IMG/VR virus record: IMGVR_UViG_3300022929_000083
Location: 1 to 36,788 of that record
Direction: 5' to 3' (one strand)
DNA length: 36,788 nucleotides
Source: a virus
In this document: positions 8,110 through 15,982 of the stretch, in pieces
How positions within the stretch are numbered: position 1 is the first letter of the stretch
Layout: each line of letters begins with the position of its first letter
Notes under the pieces: generated by a model
The model's database searches: none
Seen by the model: only the letters and a program-made list of their open reading frames with translations
What the model was told of the DNA's origin: nothing
Position numbers and translations under genes: made by a program

Positions 8110-8754
8110 ATGAAGCTTATAACAGAACATTTAGAATCTGAGCTTAACTACATAGTAGAAGCCAAAGACGGTAAAAAGAATACTGTCATTGAAGGCATCT
8201 TTATGCAGGCCGAATCAAAGAATCGTAATGGCAGAATTTATCCACGAGATGTCATGGAAAAAGCTGTCAATAAATACGTAACAGAACAAGTAGCTAAGGG
8301 TCGTGCTGTCGGTGAGTTAAATCATCCCGATGGTCCTACGATTAACTTAGATAAAGTTTCACATCGCATTACTGAACTCTCTTGGGACGGAAATAATGTA
8401 ATGGGAAAAGCACTCGTACTTGATACTCCTATGGGTCAAATTGTAAAAGGTTTGGTCGAAGGCGGTGTTCAACTGGGTGTTTCTAGTCGTGGTATGGGTA
8501 CACTTGTGCAAAGGCAAGGGGTAAACGTTGTAGGGAATGATTTTATTCTTTCGACGGTGGACATTGTCCAAGATCCCTCAGCTCCTGAAGCCTTCGTTAA
8601 TGGGATTATGGAAGGCGTTGAATGGATTTGGGATAATGGCATACTCAAAGCACAAGATATTGAAAAATATGAGACTGAAATCAAAAGAGCATCTTCATCC
8701 CAGTTGGCCGAAAGTCAGCTGAAGGTGTGGCAAGATTTCCTCTCAAAACTTTAA
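8110..8754 (+). CDS. 21: Prohead core protease gp21
   Basis: A 214-residue prohead maturation protease, almost the same length as T4 gp21 (212). It degrades the scaffold and trims capsid proteins before DNA packaging. Candidate catalytic residues are His72 in GELNHPDGP or His85 in KVSHRI, and a Ser in GVSSRGMGT (about 124-126), the conserved His/Ser blocks of this herpesvirus-assemblin-like serine protease clan. The start EGIFMQAESKNRNGRIYPRD is the family N-terminal domain. It begins right after the preceding stop and is followed by scaffold gene 22 after 26 bases, the usual 21-22-23 order. Confidence 0.95.
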   Translation: MKLITEHLESELNYIVEAKDGKKNTVIEGIFMQAESKNRNGRIYPRDVMEKAVNKYVTEQVAKGRAVGELNHPDGPTINLDKVSHRITELSWDGNNVMGKALVLDTPMGQIVKGLVEGGVQLGVSSRGMGTLVQRQGVNVVGNDFILSTVDIVQDPSAPEAFVNGIMEGVEWIWDNGILKAQDIEKYETEIKRASSSQLAESQLKVWQDFLSKL

Positions 8755-8780
8755 CTCTAGATTATTAAGGAGTGTAATAT

Positions 8781-9887
8781 ATGTCTGAAGAGACTAAAAC
8801 AGAAGAGTTAGATCTCATTGAGGACGTTACTGAAGTACAGCTCCAAGATGATGACCTCGTTGAAGACGTTGAAGTTGAGACCGAGGAAGCCATCGTGGAA
8901 GATGCAGATGTTTTAGAAGAAGCCAAAGATGAAGAAGATGCTTCTGTAGCAGCTACAAAGAAAGCTGCAGATGCAACTACTCAGGCTGAAGTACCTAAAA
9001 CAAAAGCTGGCTTAATTCAAGCTATGTACAAAGAAATGTCATCGATGAGCAAAGAAAAGCTCGTCGCAGCATATGAAAAGTTCAACGCTAAGGAAAGCGA
9101 TGACATGGATATGGATGACGAAGATGAAGACGAAAAAATGGTAGAGACTAAGGGTAAAGTAAAAGAGTCATATGACTTTACTGCTGACCTTGACGCTCTT
9201 GTTTCATCTGATGAAACGCTTGCTGAAGGATTCCAAGAAAAAGCAGCAACAATTTTCGAAGCGGCCGTTAAGACTAAGGTTAGTGCAGAAATTGATCGTC
9301 TAGAAGCTGAGTACACTCAGTCTTTAGAAGAAGAAACTGCTTCAATCAAATCTGATCTCGTTGAGAAGGTAGATGGTTACCTTAACTACGTAGTTGAGAA
9401 TTGGATGGAAGAAAACAAGGTTGCCATCGAAAGTGGTCTTCGTACTGAAATCGCCGAGTCATTTATGGCTTCGTTGAAAGGCGTATTTGTCGAGCATTAT
9501 ATTGATGTACCTGAATCCAAAGTTGATTTGGTAGATGATCTTGCAGCTCAAGTTGTAGAGCTAGAAGAGCATTTGGCAACATCTACGCAGGACAATATCC
9601 GTTTGAACGAGTCTGTTCAAGCATTCCAGCGATTAGAAATTATCGCAAATGCATCTAAAGATTTAGCTGATACTCAAGTTGAGAAACTTAAGTCATTGGC
9701 AGAAGATGTTGACTTTGATGATGCTGAAACTTTTGCTAAGAAAGTTGCAACATTGAAAGAGTCTTATTTTGCAAAACCAGTTGTTAATAACAATGAAGAA
9801 GTTGTTGTAGGCGATGATGAGCAAGCTGAGCTTTCTCCAATCATGGCACAATATACTGCCGCATTAACCAAAACTTTAAAAAAGTAA
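8781..9887 (+). CDS. 22: Prohead scaffold protein gp22
   Basis: A 368-residue, very acidic scaffolding protein (T4 gp22 has 269). The first ~110 residues are Glu/Asp-rich low-complexity sequence with a DMDMDDEDEDE run near residue 111-121; the rest is predicted to be largely helical coiled coil, consistent with a core that fills the prohead and is later digested by gp21. It lies between the protease and the major capsid gene, with RBS AAGGAG at 8766-8771. The extra length over T4 is mainly in the acidic N-terminal part. A long helix-rich C-terminus (LSPIMAQYTAALTKTLKK) resembles the gp23-interacting tail of other gp22 proteins. Confidence 0.9.
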   Translation: MSEETKTEELDLIEDVTEVQLQDDDLVEDVEVETEEAIVEDADVLEEAKDEEDASVAATKKAADATTQAEVPKTKAGLIQAMYKEMSSMSKEKLVAAYEKFNAKESDDMDMDDEDEDEKMVETKGKVKESYDFTADLDALVSSDETLAEGFQEKAATIFEAAVKTKVSAEIDRLEAEYTQSLEEETASIKSDLVEKVDGYLNYVVENWMEENKVAIESGLRTEIAESFMASLKGVFVEHYIDVPESKVDLVDDLAAQVVELEEHLATSTQDNIRLNESVQAFQRLEIIANASKDLADTQVEKLKSLAEDVDFDDAETFAKKVATLKESYFAKPVVNNNEEVVVGDDEQAELSPIMAQYTAALTKTLKK

Positions 9888-9901
9888 ATTAGGAGTAACT
9901 A

Positions 9902-11215
9902 ATGTTTAATTCAGAACAAATCCAGGAAAAATGGGCGCCGATCCTCGAGCACTCTGAGATTCCTTCAATTCAGGATAACTACAAGAAGAGCGTAACTGCA
10001 ATACTTCTTGAGAACCAAGAAAAAGCTCTCCGCGAAGAGCGTGGTGCAATGGGTTTCATGACTGAAACTGCTGCTAACGCTACTACTGGCGGTACTGGCA
10101 ACATGGCTAACTGGGATCCCGTCCTGATCAGCCTCGTTCGTCGTGCAATGCCTAACCTTATGGCTTATGACGTAGCTGGTGTTCAGCCTATGTCTGGTCC
10201 TACTGGTTTGATCTTCGCTATGAAGAGCAAGTACACTTCACAGGGTGGCACAGAAGCTTTGTTTGACGAAGCAAATGCTGGCTTCTCTGGTAACGGTACT
10301 GCAAACGGCGGTGATTCTTCATCTGTTGCTGGTACTACTGGTACTGATGCTAACACTGACGGCGTAGAAGATAGTTTTGCTGTTGGCGCTGGTCTTGCTA
10401 CAGCTGATGGTGAAGCTCTTGGTAACAGTGGCGATCCTTTCGCTCAGATGGCTTTCTCAATCGAGAAGACTAGCGTAACTGCTAAGACTCGTGCACTCAA
10501 AGCTGAGTACACTATGGAATTGGCACAGGACCTTAAAGCAATCCACGGTCTTGACGCTGAAAGCGAACTCGCTAACATTCTTTCAGCTGAGATCCTTGCT
10601 GAAATCAACCGTGAAGTTATCCGCACTATCAACGTTAAAGCGAAGCTTGGTGCACAGACTTCTAACGTTGCTGCTCCTGGTACTTTCGACGTTGAAACTG
10701 ATTCCGATGGTCGTTGGTCAGTTGAGAAGTTCAAAGGTCTCATGGTTCAGATCGAGCGTGAAGCTAACGCAATTGCTAAAGACACTCGTCGCGGCAAAGG
10801 TAACTTCATTATCTGTTCTTCAGACGTAGCTTCTGCATTGACTGCAGCTGGTATGCTTGATTACACTCCTGCTCTTGCAGCTAACCTGAACGTTGACGAT
10901 ACTGGTTCAACATTCGCTGGTGTATTGAACGGTCGCACTAAGGTCTATATCGATCCTTACGCAACTCGTGACTACGTAACTGTTGGTTACCGTGGTACTA
11001 ACCCATACGACGCAGGTCTCTTCTACGCTCCTTACGTTCCATTAACAATGGTTCGTGCGGTTGGCGAGGTTGACTTCCAGCCACGTATCGGGTTTAAGAC
11101 TCGCTACGGTATGGTTGCTAACCCATTTGCGGGTGGCGCCTCTTCTAGTGAAACTGGTACTAACCGTGCAAACCAGTACTACCGCATCTTTGCAGTAGAA
11201 AACATCCTCGTATAA
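9902..11215 (+). CDS. 23: Major capsid protein gp23
   Basis: A 437-residue HK97-fold major capsid protein (T4 gp23 has 521). The N-terminal block EKWAPILEHSEIPSIQDNYK followed by TAILLENQEKALREER is the gp23 propeptide region, where gp21 would cleave in T4 relatives. Other marks are WDPVLISLVRRAMPNLMAYD and the C-terminal FQPRIGFKTRYGMVANPFA and YYRIFAVENILV. The internal region rich in Gly/Thr/Asp (about residues 128-175) is the variable insertion. Codon use differs from its neighbours, with many C-ending AAC, GAC, TAC and ATC codons and CGT, as in very highly expressed genes. RBS TAGGAG precedes the ATG. A strong terminator follows. Confidence 0.98.
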   Translation: MFNSEQIQEKWAPILEHSEIPSIQDNYKKSVTAILLENQEKALREERGAMGFMTETAANATTGGTGNMANWDPVLISLVRRAMPNLMAYDVAGVQPMSGPTGLIFAMKSKYTSQGGTEALFDEANAGFSGNGTANGGDSSSVAGTTGTDANTDGVEDSFAVGAGLATADGEALGNSGDPFAQMAFSIEKTSVTAKTRALKAEYTMELAQDLKAIHGLDAESELANILSAEILAEINREVIRTINVKAKLGAQTSNVAAPGTFDVETDSDGRWSVEKFKGLMVQIEREANAIAKDTRRGKGNFIICSSDVASALTAAGMLDYTPALAANLNVDDTGSTFAGVLNGRTKVYIDPYATRDYVTVGYRGTNPYDAGLFYAPYVPLTMVRAVGEVDFQPRIGFKTRYGMVANPFAGGASSSETGTNRANQYYRIFAVENILV

Positions 11216-11231
11216 TGGATGAAAAAAAGAA

Positions 11232-11247
11232 GTAAGTTTTAACTTAC
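11232..11247 (+). terminator. First hairpin after gp23
   Basis: GTAAGTT (11232-11238) and AACTTAC (11241-11247) form a perfect inverted repeat, followed by CATTTTT. The loop is only 2 bases if fully paired, so 6 pairs with a TTTA loop is more likely. It is an AT-rich weak terminator or an mRNA 3'-end stabiliser directly before the strong terminator at 11255. Confidence 0.5.
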
Positions 11248-11254
11248 CATTTTT

Positions 11255-11282
11255 AAGGGGATCTTCGGATCCCCTTTTTTTA
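11255..11282 (+). terminator. Intrinsic terminator after gp23
   Basis: AAGGGGATC (11255-11263), a TTCG loop and GATCCCCTT (11268-11276) form a perfect 9-bp stem with the stable UUCG tetraloop, followed by a run of Ts through 11281. This is a textbook rho-independent terminator that ends the capsid operon. Confidence 0.92.
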
Positions 11283-11285
11283 TTG

Positions 11286-11293
11286 TATAAATA
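11286..11293 (+). promoter_or_regulatory. T4-type late promoter after the gp23 terminator
   Basis: An exact TATAAATA that begins 4 bases after the T-run of the terminator and 36 bases before the ATG of the structural gene at 11322. It restarts late transcription for that gene, which supports its being a virion protein. Confidence 0.8.
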
Positions 11294-11321
11294 TAGTTGT
11301 AACCTAATATGAGGTATTGCT

Positions 11322-11840
11322 ATGCCATACGAAAATAATATAAGCTTTTCAGCTGGAGGTCAACCTGCTTCTACAGTCGAAAACTTAAATTTTGTAAATC
11401 CTGGATCGTTCAGGTTAGTGATAGACACTCTTAAGTACCCTAATGCACAATTTATGGTACAAGCTGCTGCTATTCCTACAATATCTGCAACTGGTGCACA
11501 GTATAGTACTCCACAAAGAAATATATTTGCAAGTCCAGATAAAGTCGAATATGAATCTTTGACTGTAACATTCCTTATAGACGAATACTTAACTAACTAC
11601 ATGGAAATACATGATTGGTTGTTTGGTATGGTATCAGAGGTTGACGATAAGGCCACAAGGAAAACGCGGGATTTATCTTTATTAGTACTTGATTCAAACA
11701 ATAACTTAGTGAAGACAATTAAGTTTGTAGATGCATTTCCGACTAGCCTTGGATCGTTACCATTTGATATAACAATTACTGACGTTGAATACTTGTCTGC
11801 TGCAGTGACATTTGAATATAGTTATTTCAAAATAGAGTAA
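11322..11840 (+). CDS. Virion structural protein, tail-tube-like (candidate tail terminator gp3)
   Basis: A 172-residue protein of beta-rich character. The pattern FRLVIDTLKYPNAQFMVQAA followed by IPTIS, then KVEYESLTVTFLIDEYLTNY and EIHDWLFGM, is the layout of phage tail-tube-fold proteins (gp19, gp54 and relatives). Its own late promoter 29 bases upstream marks it as a late virion gene. The length is close to T4 gp3 (176 residues), the tail-tube terminator, and some T4-like cyanophages keep gene 3 near gene 23, so gp3 is a reasonable guess. A baseplate-tube junction protein is the alternative. I cannot decide from sequence alone. It lies where T4 has gp24, but shows no capsid-protein features. 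Confidence 0.6.
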   Translation: MPYENNISFSAGGQPASTVENLNFVNPGSFRLVIDTLKYPNAQFMVQAAAIPTISATGAQYSTPQRNIFASPDKVEYESLTVTFLIDEYLTNYMEIHDWLFGMVSEVDDKATRKTRDLSLLVLDSNNNLVKTIKFVDAFPTSLGSLPFDITITDVEYLSAAVTFEYSYFKIE

Positions 11841-11844
11841 ACTG

Positions 11845-11853
11845 TGATATAAT
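11845..11853 (+). promoter_or_regulatory. Possible extended -10 promoter before uvsY
   Basis: TGATATAAT: a perfect -10 hexamer at 11848-11853 with an upstream TG, 31 bases before the uvsY ATG. Unlike the ten other early/middle promoters in the window, it has no TGTACA 17 bases upstream (the place reads TTTCAA). It would separate the recombination genes from the late gene before them. Confidence 0.55.
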
Positions 11854-11883
11854 ATATAATTTTGAATTGATTTAGGAAATATT

Positions 11884-12327
11884 ATGACTTTAGATAAGAT
11901 ACTTGAAATGTGGGCAAAAGACGCAGTAATAGATGATATACGGTTGGATGAAGCATCTAAGAATGGTGCTGCACTTCATGCAAAATACCTAGAACTACTC
12001 TCAATGAATAAGCTCTCGCTAAAAAGGCGAGAAGCTGAATTCAAAGTCTTGCTCAAAAATAAATGGCTATGGTATAATGGTAAACTTGATAAGGCCAGGA
12101 TGGATGAACTTGGTTGGCCATATGATGCACTCAATGGGCTCAAGATTCTAAAAGGTGAGATGGATTATTATTATGACTCCGATCCGCATATCCAAGAAGC
12201 ACAAGCTAGAATTGATTACCTGAAAACTGTGATAGATACACTAGAAGAAATTATTAATAATATTAGATGGCGACACTCTACAATTAAAAACATTATTGAT
12301 TGGCGTCGGTTTGAATCAGGTAGTTAA
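11884..12327 (+). CDS. uvsY: Recombination mediator UvsY
   Basis: A 147-residue protein, near the 137 residues of T4 UvsY, which loads the UvsX recombinase onto gp32-coated single-stranded DNA. The block LSLKRREAEFKVLLKNKWLW, then YNGKLDKARMDELGWPYDAL, has the basic/aromatic DNA-binding character seen in this family (a KARKxxxKxxWxxY-like region), and the helical C-terminus (TLEEIINNIRWRHSTIKNII then DWRRFESG) matches the UvsY oligomerisation end. It directly precedes uvsW with a one-base overlap (TAATG), as expected for the recombination operon. The start is an ATG after GGAAAT, behind a probable extended -10 promoter. Confidence 0.93.
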   Translation: MTLDKILEMWAKDAVIDDIRLDEASKNGAALHAKYLELLSMNKLSLKRREAEFKVLLKNKWLWYNGKLDKARMDELGWPYDALNGLKILKGEMDYYYDSDPHIQEAQARIDYLKTVIDTLEEIINNIRWRHSTIKNIIDWRRFESGS

Positions 12328-13826
12328 TGGACATCATAAAGGTTCGTAACAAAAATCATGCCTTTCTATACGTAGAATGTGAACCATCTATAGCTAATGA
12401 GATTGTAGATTTTTTCACATTCTATGTTCCTGGCTATAAGTTTATGCCAGCCTATAAAAATAAAATATGGGATGGGAAGGTTAGACTTTATGATGTTCGA
12501 ACAAAAGAATTGCCTGCAGGATTATTTAAGTACCTACAAGAATTCGCAGCTACACCTGGTAGAGACTATAGCTTAGAAGTTATTCATGACAATTACTATG
12601 GTATGGCTGGTGCAATAGCAGAGTCAGATATATCATTCATAGATGATCTAACGCTATCGTCGCGTGGCGAACAGATCTTCCCAAAGGATTACCAACTAGA
12701 AGCAATTGATTATGCGCTTAGGAATAAGCGTGGACTATTAGTGTCACCTACAGCTTCTGGTAAATCACTTATCATATACTCACTAATTCGTGCGTATCTA
12801 CAAAGGAATGACAAGAAAGTAATTATTATTGTACCTACAACATCTCTCGTAGAACAGATGTACAAGGACTTTGGTGACTATTCTGAGTTCGATGAAGGCT
12901 TTGATGTAGAGGAAACCTGCCATAGAATATACTCTGGAAAAGAGAAAATATTCAAACAGCGTGTAGTCATCACAACATGGCAATCAATCTATAAGCTGCA
13001 TCAGCAATGGTTTTTAGATTATGGTATGGTTATTGGTGATGAAGCACACAACTTCAAAGCAAAGAGCTTAACGTCAATATTAAGTAAGTGCAAAGAAGCT
13101 GAGTATCGGTTTGGTACAACTGGTACATTAGATGGTACGCTTACACATAAGCTAGTGCTTGAGGGTTATTTCGGTCCTGCTTATTATGTGACTACTACTA
13201 AAGATCTTATGGATTCTGGATCTCTTGCTGAGTTGAGTATCGACGTGTTGCTTCTTAAATATAGCGAAGAATTCTGTAGGTTGATCAATAAGGCAAAGTA
13301 CCAGGATGAAATCGATTTTATTGTTAAGCATGAGCCGAGAAACAAACTGATTACAAACCTAGCATTAGATCAGGATGGTAATACTCTAGTTCTCTTTCAG
13401 TTAGTAGAGAAACATGGTAAACCTCTCCATACGATGATATCTGACAAAGCACATAAGAGAAGAAAAGTCTTTTTTGTTGCTGGTAGTACTGATGTGGATA
13501 CTAGAGAAAAAATAAGAGAGATCACTGAGAATGAAAAGAATGCAATCATTGTTGCTTCACTTGGTACATTTTCAACAGGGATAAATATACGTAACCTGCA
13601 TAACATTATATTTGCATCACCTTCTAAGAGCCAAGTGAAGGTTCTGCAAAGTATAGGTAGAGGACTAAGAAAGAGTGATGATGGTAGAATCACTAAGCTG
13701 TATGATATAGCTGATGATTTGCATTGGAAATCTAATAAGAACTATACGCTAAATCATGCGGCTGAAAGAATTAAGATATATACTAAAGAGAAATTCAATT
13801 ATAAGATTTATGAGATTGCATTATGA
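12327..13826 (+). CDS. uvsW: DNA/RNA helicase UvsW
   Basis: A 499-residue superfamily 2 helicase, about the length of T4 UvsW (503). UvsW unwinds R-loops and branched DNA and moves replication from origins to recombination-driven forks. Motif I is SPTASGKS (140-147), motif II DEAH (238-241), motif III GTTGT, and motif VI QSIGRGLRK near residue 447. The N-terminal ~100 residues (FVPGYKFMPAYKNKIWDGKV, minus small differences) form the small accessory domain typical of UvsW. The ATG overlaps the uvsY stop by one base and the stop overlaps the next ATG as ATGA, so three genes are coupled. Confidence 0.95.
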   Translation: MDIIKVRNKNHAFLYVECEPSIANEIVDFFTFYVPGYKFMPAYKNKIWDGKVRLYDVRTKELPAGLFKYLQEFAATPGRDYSLEVIHDNYYGMAGAIAESDISFIDDLTLSSRGEQIFPKDYQLEAIDYALRNKRGLLVSPTASGKSLIIYSLIRAYLQRNDKKVIIIVPTTSLVEQMYKDFGDYSEFDEGFDVEETCHRIYSGKEKIFKQRVVITTWQSIYKLHQQWFLDYGMVIGDEAHNFKAKSLTSILSKCKEAEYRFGTTGTLDGTLTHKLVLEGYFGPAYYVTTTKDLMDSGSLAELSIDVLLLKYSEEFCRLINKAKYQDEIDFIVKHEPRNKLITNLALDQDGNTLVLFQLVEKHGKPLHTMISDKAHKRRKVFFVAGSTDVDTREKIREITENEKNAIIVASLGTFSTGINIRNLHNIIFASPSKSQVKVLQSIGRGLRKSDDGRITKLYDIADDLHWKSNKNYTLNHAAERIKIYTKEKFNYKIYEIAL

Positions 13827-14203
13827 CAGAATTAGATGATATTAATATTAAGCACATAAAGCTTACAGATGGTACTGAAATTATTACTATGATTACCAGT
13901 ACCCTTGGAGAAAGTGTTCTTAATATTGAGAAGCCTTTGCTATTGAATTTCATGTACGAAGAAGATGATAGCATATCATATTACTTTACTCGATATTGTC
14001 CATTCTCCCGTGATGGTAAAGTAAAACTTAATGCTCAAAATGTTGTTGCTTATTCTGATGTAACTGCTGATTTGAAAGCAAGGTACATTCGCTCTGCTCT
14101 TAAAATGAGTAAGGGTATTCAAGTGCCATTCGAAGATGATACTGATTCAGAAGCACCAGAAACTGAAAGGCATGTAATGCTGTCTGATAAAATAGTTCAT
14201 TAG
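13823..14203 (+). CDS. Sm-like (LSm-fold) phage protein, copy 1
   Basis: A 126-residue protein with no signal or membrane segment. The start IKHIKLTDGTEIITMITSTL is a strand-turn-strand block with a (T/S)G-E-(I/V)I core, the look of Sm-fold proteins; a crystal structure of an Sm-like protein of putative cyanophage origin has been reported for relatives of this kind. It resembles the protein at 26994 (VKVIRLISGEEVIAYVKEVE) over the N-terminal strands and a later pyrimidine/aromatic strand. Sm proteins form RNA-binding rings, so a role in phage RNA regulation is possible but not shown. Its ATG overlaps the uvsW stop (ATGA). The C-terminus is acidic and longer than in copy 2. Confidence 0.65.
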   Translation: MTELDDINIKHIKLTDGTEIITMITSTLGESVLNIEKPLLLNFMYEEDDSISYYFTRYCPFSRDGKVKLNAQNVVAYSDVTADLKARYIRSALKMSKGIQVPFEDDTDSEAPETERHVMLSDKIVH

Positions 14204-14277
14204 TATACCTCTCTCCCCTCGGAGATACTCTATTATTATATCACACTTTCCTACTTTTGTACATCGTTTATTTTAGA

Positions 14278-14306
14278 TGTACATTTTATCAAAAATGGTT
14301 TATAAT
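14278..14306 (+). promoter_or_regulatory. TGTACA-17-TATAAT promoter before gp55
   Basis: TGTACA (14278-14283), a 17-base spacer that contains CAAAA, and TATAAT (14301-14306), 34 bases before the gp55 ATG. It should drive gp55, gp47, gp46 and peptide deformylase. A second TGTACA lies 20 bases upstream at 14258 without a matching -10. Confidence 0.85.
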
Positions 14307-14339
14307 ATACTATAAAGATAAATCCAGGAGCTAAAACGC

Positions 14340-14921
14340 ATGAAACCTAAAGACAAACCGCATTACGTAAACAACAAAGAGTTTTCTCTTTCAGTTGTTG
14401 AGTATGTGAAAAAAGTAGAAACTGCAAAAGAAAACTGTACAGCGATTCCTGTTGTAACTGACTACATCGCAACGTGTTTTCTTAAAATTGCAGAAGGACT
14501 GTCACATAAATCGAACTTTATCCGATATACGTATCGAGAAGAGATGGTGATGGATGCAGTTGAAAATTGTCTTAAGGCTATATTGAATTATAATATTGAA
14601 GCCGCTACTAGAACAGGAAACCCTAATGCCTTTGCATATTTTACACAGATATGTTACTATGCATTCTTACGAAGGATTGCAAAAGAAAAGAAGCAGCAGG
14701 ATATTAAATTCAAGTGGATTGAAAAGGCAGGAGTAGATGAGTTTATTTCTGCATTGAATGGTGATGACATTGATTCGTTTGATAACTTTGACTTTATTGA
14801 TGAGCTTCGTAGCAGGATCGATCGAGTAAAAGAAGCAGACCGTGAATTGAAAGAGTTTGCTAAGAAAGAAAAGGTTAAGGAAAAAGCTGGCATTGAATTG
14901 TTTATGGGTAATGCATTTTGA
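14340..14921 (+). CDS. 55: Late-transcription sigma factor gp55
   Basis: A 193-residue divergent sigma factor (T4 gp55 has 185). It binds host RNA polymerase core and directs it to TATAAATA late promoters, with the gp45 clamp as activator. The region-2-like segment includes YREEMVMDAVENCLKAILNY, then NAFAYFTQICYYAFLRRIAK, the aromatic-rich region 2.4-like block that reads the -10 element. The C-terminus ends in a hydrophobic peptide (IELFMGNAF), the place of the clamp-binding tail in T4 gp55. RBS AGGAG precedes the ATG. Four exact late promoters in this window fit its specificity. The stop overlaps the start of gp47 (TTGA). Confidence 0.94.
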   Translation: MKPKDKPHYVNNKEFSLSVVEYVKKVETAKENCTAIPVVTDYIATCFLKIAEGLSHKSNFIRYTYREEMVMDAVENCLKAILNYNIEAATRTGNPNAFAYFTQICYYAFLRRIAKEKKQQDIKFKWIEKAGVDEFISALNGDDIDSFDNFDFIDELRSRIDRVKEADRELKEFAKKEKVKEKAGIELFMGNAF

Positions 14922-15982
14922 AAATAGCTATACTGAATGATACTCACTGTGGTATACGAAACTCCTCAGAGATTTTTATTAACTATCAGGAAAAGTTTTA
15001 TTCTGAAGTATTCTTTCCATATTTGAAAGAACATGGTATTACGCAGATATTGCATTTAGGTGATTACTACGATCACAGAAAATTTATTAACTTCAAAGCA
15101 CAAAATGCAAATCGACAAATGTTCTTGAATGTCCTTAAGGAAGAAGGCATTCATATGGATATTATTCCAGGCAACCATGACGTATTCTATAAAAATACGA
15201 ATGATCTATGCTCTCTCAAAGAGCTACTTGGTTATTATACTTCTAACGTCAATATCATAATGAAGCCGAAGGTAGTAGATTATGATGGCATGAAGATGGC
15301 ACTAGTTCCTTGGATTAATTCAGAGAACTATGCAGAATCTATTCAGTTCATTAAAAGCTGCAATGCTTCTATTCTAGGTGCACACTTAGAACTCGTTGGA
15401 TTCGATATGATGAAAGGTATGCCAAACCCACATGGTATGACTACCGAAGTATTCGATCGATTCGAGATGGTTTTGTCTGGTCATTTTCATACTAAGTCAA
15501 GTAAGGATAATATTCATTACCTTGGTGGACAGATGGAATTCACTTGGGCAGATTGTGAAGATCCAAAATACTTTCATATATTAGATACTGACACACGTGA
15601 GCTCACGCCCGTACGTAACCCGTATACGATGTTTGAAAAAATTATGTACAATGACGCGAAAATAGATTATAATAGTAATTACACTTTACAAAATTTAGAT
15701 AACAAATTTGTGAAGGTGATTGTCGTGAAGAAGACAGATCCTTTCATGTTTGATAAATTTATTGATAAGGTGAATCAGTTTAATCTACATGAGTTGAAGA
15801 TCGCAGAAACCTTCGAAGAGTTTGTTGGCGAGAATGTAGATGACGACAACATATCAGTCGAAGATACTACACAGCTGCTTGATTCATACATTGAAGCAGT
15901 TGATACTGATTTAGATAAAGGTGTTATAAAAGGACTGATGCGAAACCTATACGTAGAAGCATCGACATTGGATATTGTATAG
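14918..15982 (+). CDS. 47: Recombination nuclease subunit gp47 (SbcD/Mre11-like)
   Basis: A 354-residue metallophosphoesterase (T4 gp47, 339). With gp46 it resects DNA ends for recombination-dependent replication and degrades host DNA. All Mre11-type motifs are present: LNDTHCG (7-12), HLGDYYDHR, GNHDVF, GAHLE and SGHFHT. The start codon is TTG at 14918, overlapping the gp55 stop; the protein MKIAILNDTH begins exactly like other gp47 proteins, so no better start exists. The stop overlaps the GTG of gp46 by one base. Both nuclease genes therefore use weak start codons and coupled translation. Confidence 0.95.
   Translation: MKIAILNDTHCGIRNSSEIFINYQEKFYSEVFFPYLKEHGITQILHLGDYYDHRKFINFKAQNANRQMFLNVLKEEGIHMDIIPGNHDVFYKNTNDLCSLKELLGYYTSNVNIIMKPKVVDYDGMKMALVPWINSENYAESIQFIKSCNASILGAHLELVGFDMMKGMPNPHGMTTEVFDRFEMVLSGHFHTKSSKDNIHYLGGQMEFTWADCEDPKYFHILDTDTRELTPVRNPYTMFEKIMYNDAKIDYNSNYTLQNLDNKFVKVIVVKKTDPFMFDKFIDKVNQFNLHELKIAETFEEFVGENVDDDNISVEDTTQLLDSYIEAVDTDLDKGVIKGLMRNLYVEASTLDIV

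Noticed and set aside
14202-14228. Terminator between the Sm-like gene and gp55
   Set aside because: AGTAT and ATACT with an inner CTCC/GGAG can pair, but the stem is interrupted by a 6-base bulge and lacks a clean T-run. Too weak to list.
14258-14263. Extra TGTACA before the gp55 promoter
   Set aside because: There is no TATAAT 17 bases downstream. It could be a second binding site for an activator, but nothing else supports that.
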